Position numbers and translations under genes: made by a program. A DNA stretch of 64,000 bases from Anthostomella pinea (lineage: Eukaryota > Ascomycota > Sordariomycetes > Xylariales > Xylariaceae), in the NCBI GenBank assembly GCA_963556695.1, contig CAUWAG010000019.1, positions 868,001 to 932,000 of the forward strand, read 5' to 3'. This document shows, piece by piece, positions 55,107 through 64,000 of this stretch (position 1 is the stretch's first letter; each line of letters starts with the position of its first letter). Under the pieces are notes generated by a model, which saw only the letters and a program-made list of their open reading frames with translations, was not told the origin of the DNA and did no database searches.

Positions 55107-55862
55107 ATGGCCGCGCCGATACTACGATACCTCTGGCCGTCGCTGGCCCGTCGACCGGCCACCCAGATCCCGACGACCATTCCCAAGATACCCCAATACC
55201 TACCCGCGCGTTCCTTCTCGACGACGCCGGCGCCGAACGCAACGCTGAACCAAGTGCTCCGAGTACGTCTCCCCTATAATACCTACACCACGATCTAACC
55301 TTACGAAGAACGCACGCCCTCCACTTCCCTTCCTACACACCGATCCGTACCCACTCAAGCCAGGCCAACCCGTTATAACCCAAGCTAACCCACCCCCTCC
55401 CCAAAACAGGGCTGCCGCAAGCCCCAGCGCGCCCGCCACGCCGTGTCCCCCGCGCTCTCAGACACGCTGTGCCCGCAACAAAAAGGCGTCTGCCTCAAGG
55501 TCGGCATCACGCGGCCCAAGAAACCCAACTCGGGCGAGCGCAAGACGGCGCGTGTGCGCCTGTCGAGCGGCCGCATGATCACCGCCTACATTCCCGGCGA
55601 GGGCCACAACATCCAGCAGCACTCGGTCGTGCTCGTGCGCGGGGGCCGCTCGCAGGACTGTCCCGGCGTGCGGTATCATCTCGTGAGGGGCGCTTTGGAC
55701 CTGGTGAGTTTCTGCTGGGTCAAGAAAGTTGGGTTTGGCACGCGGATTTCGAATTTGACTGCTAATACATACATCTCCGAATAGGGCGGTGTTTCTAGCC
55801 GCATGTCGAGTAGGAGCAAGTATGGAACGAAGAAGCCGAAGAAGGCATCAGTCGGCGCATAG
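55107..55862 (+). CDS. MRPS12: Mitochondrial small-subunit ribosomal protein uS12m
   Basis: Exons 55107-55262, 55410-55703 and 55785-55862 give 175 aa. The first exon is a presequence rich in Arg, Pro and Ser ([10 protein letters not shown]) and ends NATLNQVLR. Conserved S12 sequence follows: [30 protein letters not shown] (the decoding-centre PNS loop), [20 protein letters not shown] and [16 protein letters not shown], then a basic tail [12 protein letters not shown]. It lies at the decoding site of the mitochondrial ribosome. Length is normal after removal of the presequence. Introns are 147 and 81 bp. The next gene is convergent. Confidence 0.95.
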
Positions 55863-56235
55863 AGGAATGGATGGTTGAAGAAAGTCTGATCCGACGTTGC
55901 AAGGAAGCCGGGCCACACAAAGACGGGGTCCTTCAGTCGATTCCCTAGAACCTGTATATCTACCTGTTGTAACACAATATCATGGCAACGACCACCGGTG
56001 ATCGGAGAGCATTGTCATTCATATAGCATCCTTCGCGAAAGTGGCAAGTATCTACACATGCAAAAAGGACAAACCGATGTCCGTCTCCAATTGATGAATC
56101 CCTGGACGCCTGCCTCTACCCTGCCGGGCTTTAAACCCTCATCCCAGAGCCGTGTGATGCGTGATGGAACCGTCATTGGGAGATAACTATCCGCTTACTT
56201 TACATATTCTTCTGCTTGACATGCAACCTAACCCC
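55863..56235. other. Intergenic between convergent 3' ends
   Basis: 3' untranslated regions of uS12m and the mannosyltransferase gene. No gene seen. Confidence 0.7.
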
Positions 56236-57795
56236 TCATTGCTGGTCTTCATAGCCCGCAGGCTTGTCCAAGCCATTGAGATCGAAATATCTTGCTGTAC
56301 CTGAAGTAAACATGTTAGTGTCGTCAGCCAAACAAATGATTACTGGGTTACTTACAAGAGTATCCCTTCCAGTCAAAGTTGTCCTTCGGGTTACAGTGGC
56401 AACGAAGGTCGATCCGGGTTTGCTCGCCAGTCGGGCAATGGGTGAAGGGGACGTGGTAGTAAGCAATGTCATTGAAGAAGTGGATCTCCTCCTTCTTCAA
56501 GAGCAAACCAGCAGCGATAGAGTGGACAGGCGCATCGCCCCATCGTTCGTAGAAGAAACCACCGTCCTGGTCAAGCGAGTTAAAGAAGTCCACGTACGCC
56601 TTAGATCGTAGCCAGTCGAGGTTGCCAACTTCAAAGTTGGACCACTAATACAGTTAGCGGTCAGAGATCACGTATAGGCCGTGGGATGCTTACGAAGTGG
56701 CAGTGGTTGTAGTTTTCACCGCCATCATCACTGAGGAAAGGCATCGAGTTGCCCTCGACAATATGTTCGGGGTAGTTCTTCATGAACTTCCTCACGCTAT
56801 CCCAAAGCGTCGGGATGGTTTCGACGTATTCGTACAGACTCAGCACGAAACTGTACTTCTTCTTGTTCTCGGCCATGAATCGGAAGGGATCGTAGTGGAT
56901 GTCGCAGAAAAGCTCGATGCTCGGTTCGACACGCCAGTACCATTCGTAGTTCTTCATCAGCTCCTGCTGGAAGAAGAAGCCAGACTCGAAGCGACACATG
57001 TGGCGGTAGCTAATGGAGTCGCCGTAAATTATCTTGCGCTCCTTCATATCCTCGCGGACCTTCTTCGCCTTGTCCTGGTCGATGAAATCGGGGAAGGACC
57101 AATGCTCGTTTGGGATCTCGCCGTAGTACGTGTTTCCGGAAACCAGAGAACTAGTGACCTTCTTAAAGGTAGCGTCGAACGGCTTGTCGTTCAGGAAAAC
57201 CCAGTCATAGTTGTACCGGCGGTTGAATCGATCTTCGACTTGACGGATGGATCGAGCGATGTCCCATACGTCGGCGTTTCGTGCAAGACTGACAAAGGTG
57301 GCGTTCATACGAGGGCCAGGGGCGATACCGACCAGGTCACCCCATCCGTTATCAGACGGGGTGAGGGCCATAGGAGCTTCTGCGAGGTCCTCATACTGCT
57401 TCGGGGTGCCGAATGGAGTTTTTGGCGATCCTTTTGTTGCTCCAGAGCCGCTGGTGCTTCCACTGCCGCTGCCCTTGCCGGAACTACCAGTACCGCCACT
57501 ACCGGACTTTGTGATGTGCCAGGTGCTTCCCGATGTGGACGAATCGCTCGCTGCGTTCTCTTTCTCGGTATTCTTGGACGTGGACGAGCCTTTGCCGACG
57601 CCAAATGACTCGGGCTTCAGTTGGACGCCATGGTAGGAGGTGTGGGAGACCAGGTAGAGGAGTCCGACGAACTACACAATGCGATCATTGTCAGTCAGGG
57701 CCTGAGAAGGCAAGAAGCGCAAGGAAAGACTCAGGACTACTCACGAAGACGGCGAAGACAATGTACCTCACGATACGAGCATTTCCGGCGGCCAT
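56236..57795 (-). CDS. Alpha-1,2-mannosyltransferase, GT15 (KRE2/MNT1) family
   Basis: Exons 57795-57745, 57671-56694, 56644-56356 and 56300-56236 give 460 aa. It is a type II Golgi protein: a short cytosolic N-terminus, a signal anchor ([20 protein letters not shown], residues 9-28, interrupted by intron 1), a Ser/Gly/Thr-rich stem (about residues 35-90), then the catalytic domain. Family motifs: [82 protein letters not shown] and [16 protein letters not shown]. It transfers mannose from GDP-mannose to O- and N-linked glycans of cell-wall proteins. The Glu in YWRVEP is among the invariant acidic residues. The gene looks intact. Confidence 0.93.
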
Positions 57796-60472
57796 GATCG
57801 CGGTGTTGGATGCTAATAAGTGCAAATCAGACCGGTCGGGTGGCGTCAATCGGTGGTTGATCAATGTCGGCAACTCAGGGAACAGGACAGATGCTCTCTA
57901 GGAGGCAAGAAGGTTTCGTAAAGGTCAAGGGGCGGGCCCGCGGGAAGGAAACTTTGCGCCTGTGGTACCAGAAACAAAGGAGGCGTCAAGTCATCCCTAA
58001 CGTTATTGCCTCAGTGGTGTAGGTGCAGATGTGACTGAGACTCTGATAGCACAGGGGTACACAATCGAGCTGAGCTGTCTTGTCTCAATAGCCTTGACCA
58101 GACGTTGCAGAGACGATGATGGCCCAGTTGCGCGTAGCGTAGCGGAGATGCAGGTTAGAAATGCCTATGTAGAATGGGGGTACGCAGCGAAGAATGGGGG
58201 AGTGAATGAATGGACGAGATGCGTATCTCCAGATTATATGGGGATAATGGGTAGGTAATGGAGATACCTTAATGGTGGAGGGCAGAAAAGGAGGAAGTCG
58301 TAGGTATCAAAGTTGAAAGAACCCGACGACACGCAACACGAACACAAGGCCAACTTCAAGTCGAATGGAGGGAGAATTTGAACTTGTTCTTCATGAAGCG
58401 GCACCTCGTATCCGGTCGCAAAGCTGCCAATTGACTACCTAGGTACTTGTATGAATTCGTGGGGATGGGATCGACCGCGTCAGCGCGGAAACGGAAGGTC
58501 GAGTCGGTTCCCTTGAATCATGCCACTACCGCAGCCCCTATGCCAGCAGTGGGCGCCGCCTGTGGTCCAGCCCGTGGTCCCTGTGAAACGCGCGGATAGG
58601 GGAGTGTGGTGGAGCCCATTCAAGAACCCTCTCAGCCGCCACCGAAGCAAGGTTGAGAAGGTTCACAATCTTAATGACTGACTCCCATTATAATTCATAC
58701 GGGACCTTATGTGGTATTTCGCTGAAGCCATATTGGCGTTGAGGTTGAGGGAGAAGACGAACAGAGTTCAGCCATGAGCCACCAAAAAAAATATCGTCAA
58801 TTTGCTTAAGGTTACGGCAGATCATGGATTGATTCCACAACATCGATACCATCTCTTAATCTGCTGGGTTGGGAACACGAAGGCCTCATGTGTTGATATG
58901 TCTACTTCGATATCTAGACAAAGTGTCGGGTGTAATCAGCAATAGGACATTCATCACCCCTGAGCAGAGTGTATACCATGAATCGCATTTGATACCGAGC
59001 TCGACTTCCACCAACGTCTCTCATTACACGATGATTGGCACTATATGGAGTCCCTTTGGGCAACCTTAGCTGAGTACAATAAGGTACGTAGGTACTTAGT
59101 CAAGTTCTACCAGAAGAGACACTTCAGCAGTGAGGACGGGACGCCGCGAGACCCCTCCCCACCAAGATCTTATCTTCTTGGCACCGAAGTAGGATTCCGG
59201 GGTCGGCAATCCTTGTCATCTTCGCCCTGCATCGACCACAGGTCTCTCCCATAAGCTCAAAATCTACTGCCTTCATGGTGTGCATTCCGACAAATGCCGT
59301 GTCTTGTTTCCTGGATACCGGGTGACCAGCAGTCATATATGTCTGTCAACGATAGCCATTCTTTAACATGTTCCCGGTAGATCCTCCTTTGGACGTTGAG
59401 ACAACAGTTGTGGACTAAAGACTAAACTCACTGTCTCCCACATTGAAAACGTGGTATGGATAATCAGTAAGACACCTTAATCATTGAGGAACTGCGAAAC
59501 ATTAATAGCAGCAATATGAATTTCGAAGCATTGAAGTTTCCAGGTGTACGGCACAGGGGAGTGGAGCACTGAGACAATCGGGTGTGAAAGTTGATGAGCA
59601 CGTGACTTAAAAGCTCGGACACTGCCATCCCGCCAGCCCGCCACAGTTTGGTCTGACATTGAATGCGTGCTCTGAGCTCTCTCTCTCTGTTTGTGGTCGG
59701 CGGCCAACGACGTACGTGAATCATTTTGCGAAAGCACCTCCTGCACTTCGTTTGCCCAAGCTGCAACACCAAGACCTTCGATCGCTTCGGTCCCAAAGTT
59801 GAATGCTGTGTACGGCTGCTTCTGACCGTCGTGCATCCTAGAGCCATTACCCTATTCCTTTCGGCACTGCTGCGCGCCTTGAACCGCCAACTCCACCTCT
59901 CTTCCGCTCTTCCACACGTTCTGTCCGTTCCACATCATGATCAAGCACTCCAGTCTCGTTGTGATCCACCCAGCCTTTCGTCTTTCTTAGCTGTAAGTCT
60001 TTCCAACCCCATGTCGACACAAGCCCTCCGCTGCGTTACTTCACCTCGTACTCTTTCGCATCCGTCCTGGGACTATTTCCTGAGATACACGCGTGCGCTT
60101 TCACGTTGCGCGCGCATCTGCCCCTCCTCGAACACCTGAACCACGCAAGAAGCTACTTCCCAAGCACTCGTTCTTGAAGCTACTTTACACAGACTGCTTC
60201 AATACGGTACCACACTACCGCCTTTGGTACGGACTGAAGAGTGTCACATTGCTGCATTGGCTTCTTCGGGTCCGCCACCTCATGAGCAATCATTTTCGGG
60301 CTCTTGCAAACATGCAATCAGTTTTGAGAGCTGACATGGAAGCTCACCAACCCAAGTGATTTACTAAAAAACGATACCAGATCATTTTATTTCGACATCC
60401 TCACCTACTCTGCCTGGCCTGAGCTGGTTTACGAGTGAATTTGAGAAACGCTATTGATCCAATATCGGCACC
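57796..60472. other. Long divergent intergenic region before PAT1
   Basis: About 2.7 kb. Open frames on both strands (for example 59836-59477 minus, 60093-60359 plus) overlap each other and lack family or codon signal. From about 59860 the sequence is C/T-rich with a GTAAGT at 59993, compatible with a long PAT1 leader containing an intron. This is an inference. Confidence 0.45.
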
Positions 60473-63060
60473 ATGTCGTTCAACATGAACTCGTCGGGCC
60501 ATAACGCCGCGGCTCCTGGCTTTGGCCAGAACTACGATCCCTTCGCCGACCTCTCCCGCCACGATGACATTGACGAAGCTCTTGACTTCGAAGACACCTA
60601 CGACGGGTTGGGCGATCAGCTGGATGAGACGGACGATGCTTTCAATGACGATACATTTGGTGGTGGCGACGTCGGCCCTTCCCGCCCTGCTGTCGGCAAG
60701 GACTTCGATTTCTTTGGCCAGACTGCCAAGGTTTCGAACGCCTTGGATGAAGAACACCTACGCTTTGAACGTCAACAGCCTGTTCCGAAGGCGCCTCGTG
60801 TACCTTCGACGCAGAACTACAACACGGGCTATTCGTACCAGGCTGCCCCGCAGCCAGCCCGCACTGGCTATGAGAAGTACAAGGGTCCAGAGGCTGTAAG
60901 CGAACTTCAGGTTGATGCTTCGATATGGGGAGTTGCACCGAAGAAGACGGCAACGCCCGCTGCAGCAGCTCCAAGTCAGCCAGCGCCGAGTGCGCCGCCT
61001 GCGGGACGGAAAATGATGAGCTTGGAGGAGGTAGAAGCTGCGATGCGAGCTCAGTCGAGGCCGACGCCCCCAGCTCAACCTGTCCATATTCAACAACAGC
61101 CTCAGTTCGGTCACAGGGAATCCCAGGCGCATGCGCAGGCCAGTCCTTACACTCGCCAGGAGTCACACGAACCTCGCCGACAGCCCGTCGACAGTCGTCA
61201 ATCCCAGGGTGTTCAGCCTGGCGATTACCACCAAGCAGCTCAGGGGGTACCTCATGGACACCCTATCTCGATCTTGCAGCGACCATCGTCAAAGCACACT
61301 GCGCCTACTGGTCCTAGTGTTCCCAGTCCATTGACTCAACAGCATCAAGCCGTCCCAGCGGCTGCACCCATACAGATTCTGCAAAATCCCAATGCTGCAC
61401 CCACCCAGATTCTGCAAAATCCCAATCGCGATGCTTCCAGAATGAAGGTTCCGACTCACCCAGCTCACCAATCTCAGAATTCGATTTCCCGTCAGCCTCC
61501 CGTCATCACGCACCCGTCTCAACTCTCTGAGCTGTCTGAGCAGGAGAAGGCTGCTTTCCTCGAAGCTGAAGCTAGACGTGCGAAGCGCAATCACAAGATA
61601 TACGTATTATCTAAGGATAATGGTCTAATGACTCCCCAAGACAAGAGCTTCATCACCAGGATTCAACTTCAGCAGCTTGTATCAGCTACTGGAGATCCGA
61701 ATGAACACGGCACTGATGCTGCCCTTCAAGAAGACTTCTACTACCAAGTTCTCAGCTCGCTGAGAGCCGGGCAGCGGCCCAACCCGAACCAGCCTTTAAC
61801 CAATTTTGCCCAGACCTACCTCTTTCAGACAGGGACTCGTCACAATGGAATGAGGCGCGGTGGACGTGGTCCGGAGAATCATGTCCAGCGAATGGAACAG
61901 CAGGTTCAGCGTGCTGTCGAGGCCGCCAAGAATAAACCGAAGAACAAGCAACTCGTCATTGAAGGCAGTCTAGGCAAGATTTCTTTCAGCAATGCCAAGA
62001 CCCCGAAGCCTCTACTGAACATCAAACGTACCGAGAGCGGAACTGATGCGAGTCGGCCGAGCAGCGTCCATCGCCAACACACCACGGGTAAGGGCATGGA
62101 CAAAAAGGCGACACTGCGGGATATCGAGAGCGTTTATCTCACCCTTATGAAGATGGAGGATCTTGCTCGCAAGATGCCTCCTCCGCCACCGCCCAACAGC
62201 CAACCTGGCCAAGACTTCGTTGAAAGGCAGGCGGAATTCCAGGTCCTTAACGATCAACTCTGGAATGCGCTCAAAGTCCACGAGCCCATTAGCAATGGAG
62301 CGGTGCACCCGTTCATCACGTTCATTTCGTATCCCAAGGGCAAGAAGGCTATCCCCCGTGTTTTCCGACACCTTAGCCATACCCAGCGAACCACGATCCT
62401 GACCATGATTGTTATCCATCTGGATCAGCTTGACGTTGTTCGTGGCGCGCAAGTCCAAACTGGAGAACCCATCACACTTGATGCTGCTAGCCGAGAAAGG
62501 ATTGAAGTCTTCTCCTCGGCAGTCATGCCAAGTCTCTTCCAGCTCCTTAACGAATCCGAGCTCGACATTGTCACTGGCGTACTCGGGCTGATAACCCAGA
62601 ATCTGAATGTGGACCTGGTTGCACGCACCCGTATCGGTGTATCCATGTTGACGATGATCCTGAGCCGTGCTGAGCTTATCAAGCAAGCTGGCCAGTCCAA
62701 CGAGCGAACTTGGCAGCAGTGGCAAGTAACAGACTCCTATTGTTGTTTGCAGTGGACTAACATGTCAGCAGGGTTTCCACATTCAACGTCTTTTTCAATT
62801 CTCTTGAACCAACGCTCCCGAACATTTTCCCCGGCACGGTGACGTCCGGCGAAGATATTTACGTTTGGCAGTTCCTCGCGGCCATCGGAATTGGAGCCAG
62901 CCCCGACGAACAGCAGCGATTGGTGCTTGCGGTGAAAGATCGTGTCATGGAGACTGTTGGTCTTTCCAAGACTCTGCCGCCGGATATGGCAAAAGAGCGT
63001 CTGGACAACGTCAACTTGTTCATGCGATCTATCGGCCTCGATGTCGAGTTGTTAAGCTAG
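60473..63060 (+). CDS. PAT1: PAT1, mRNA decapping activator
   Basis: Exon 1 starts at ATG 60473 and exon 2 ends at TAG 63060. The best in-frame join uses a weak GTGGCA donor at 62719 and an acceptor at 62771, with an ACTAAC branch site, giving 844 aa. The stronger-looking donor at 62726 (GTAACA) puts exon 2 out of frame. The N-terminus is the conserved acidic FDPF-like motif (NYDPFADLSRHDDIDEALDF). The middle is Gln/Pro-rich with a duplicated IQILQNPNAAP/TQILQNPN segment (about 61372-61432). The basic region RGGRGPENHVQRMEQQVQ leads to the helical C-terminal domain (IESVYLTLMKMEDLARKMPP; QLDVVRGAQV). Pat1 bridges Lsm1-7, Dhh1 and Dcp2 in P-bodies. Confidence 0.88.
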
Positions 63061-63922
63061 ATTGGCTACCCCAATCATTTGGCGGAGACCCGTCTGAGGC
63101 GCAGGCTTTCATGATCGGACTGAAGGTGCTGCGCTGGTCAGACCGAGAGAAGGTAAAGTGCAAACTGGGGGGAATGGGTTACTGACTTCGTGCTTGATAT
63201 CGCGAGTCACAATGGCAAGGAGGCACTTTAACAACAGCTACGAGTCACCAGACACTAGCTTGAAGCGAATCCAGGATGGTGGAATCTACATGGGCTCGCA
63301 CGTGTCTAGTTGATACCCCGGGATCGATTGGTGATGAGACCTGGAAACGAAACACACCACATGTCTTGGTCTTTATAGCTAGCAGTCATCATAGTCAGCA
63401 TACTGTACATCCTCATGAATACTTGTGTCCGTGAGCCCAGCGTCCACTATTTTTCGATATCACACAATACGTGGTGACGGCTTAAAGTCGTGCAATGCGG
63501 ACTCTCAATCTTTACAGGAGCCTGCCGGACCGCATGCTTTCTTTTAAACATATATCTTGCATTAGAAGTCTTCCGGCCGTGGGATATGGCGGGACACGAC
63601 GGCTCGTGATGTATACTTTCATTGAAGTGATATGCTAGCTTCAGTGTGTGCCCGCCCCTCTGCTGGAAGTGAACACTTCCCAGTACCTCCATTTCCCAAC
63701 TAGCGAGCCCGGGCTCATCAGTGGCAGTGGGTGGTAACTACGGGCCAGTCACCCTTTTTTTCGTGTGTATGGTCAACATTGGAAACATCGGCAATGTCAT
63801 ATTATCTCTCTGAACTATGTCAGACCAGCTCAAGTACAGGATTCGTGAGCGCAATACACCGCCCAAAATGATTTGTCCCCACCCAGAACGCCAGACCATG
63901 CAATATCAGGGTGTCTGCTCCA
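63061..63922. other. Intergenic between convergent 3' ends
   Basis: 3' flank of PAT1 and of the gene at the right edge. No gene seen. Confidence 0.6.
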
Positions 63923-64000
63923 TCATTTGTCTATGTCCATCGCCGTGGTACCCTTGAATGCGACAGACTTGCCCTTCGAGTTGGCGGTTTTCTTGGCAGC
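63923..64000 (-). CDS. C-terminal end of an unidentified gene, cut by the window edge
   Basis: From the edge inward on the minus strand: AAKKTANSKGKSVAFKGTTA, then MDIDK and TGA (63925-63923). Third codon positions are GC-rich as in true genes here. The Lys/Ala-rich tail suggests a basic or nuclear protein, but 25 residues do not allow a family call. Confidence 0.5.
   Translation of the reverse strand, partial: AAKKTANSKGKSVAFKGTTAMDIDK

Noticed and set aside
56697..57608. 303-codon plus-strand frame
   Set aside because: Antisense shadow of the GT15 mannosyltransferase.
59464..59847. Overlapping minus-strand frames of about 120 codons
   Set aside because: Two frames are open over the same stretch, with no codon bias and no domain.
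62012..62725. 237-codon minus-strand frame
   Set aside because: Antisense of PAT1; no family signal.
1..64000. CRISPR array, phage or other prokaryotic system
   Set aside because: No regularly spaced repeat-spacer pattern or prokaryotic gene organisation; introns and gene families are fungal throughout.

Overview
The window is nuclear DNA of a filamentous ascomycete (Pezizomycotina). Genes carry many short GT-AG introns (about 37-140 bp), often with CTAAC/CTGAC-like branch sites. The gene families are typical of these fungi: Zn2Cys6 factor, PTH11-like rhodopsin-domain protein, DHA2-type MFS pump, LtrA-family membrane protein, GT15 mannosyltransferase and PAT1. Repeats show repeat-induced-point-mutation-like (RIP-like) C-to-T/G-to-A damage. 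Nothing in the sequence fixes the genus.

Left part (1-17,000) is a gene graveyard with few intact genes. It holds a frameshifted DUF6604 gene, a Ty3/gypsy gag-pol relic with its 3' LTR, an aldehyde dehydrogenase fragment, a broken GMC oxidoreductase with telomere-like repeats inside it, one intact seven-helix rhodopsin-domain gene (7333-8794), a possible P450 relic, and an anonymous ORF. It also holds a membrane-protein gene split by a tRNA-headed SINE. The SINE insertion has a 16-bp target duplication, and a second 5'-truncated copy with its own 15-bp duplication lies at 11541-11678. Together these define a SINE family from internal evidence alone.

Middle part (18,000-34,000): a Zn2Cys6 transcription factor (minus) and a large MFS transporter (plus) diverge from a 1.8-kb region. 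Next comes a decayed transcription-factor fragment carrying a second telomere-repeat footprint, then an F-box protein and a proline-rich transglutaminase-core protein, both apparently intact.

34,260-39,600 is a very AT-rich block, probably RIP-eroded repeats. It contains a 29-bp tandem repeat and a degenerate minisatellite. Five more GC-rich LTR-like islands sit in it; two have perfect 5-bp target duplications, so they landed after the block had become AT-rich, or escaped its mutation.

Right part (40,800-64,000) is ordinary gene-dense euchromatin: a small secreted cysteine-containing protein next to the AT block, a KE4-type ZIP zinc transporter, an arrestin-like protein, an LtrA-family membrane protein, a mitochondrial acyl-CoA dehydrogenase diverging from mitochondrial ribosomal protein uS12m, a GT15 mannosyltransferase, PAT1, and the 3' end of another gene at the right edge. 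Exon joins were deduced by hand from frame, splice sites and protein continuity. For most multi-exon genes the summed exon lengths are divisible by three. No CRISPR, operon or prokaryotic feature is present.
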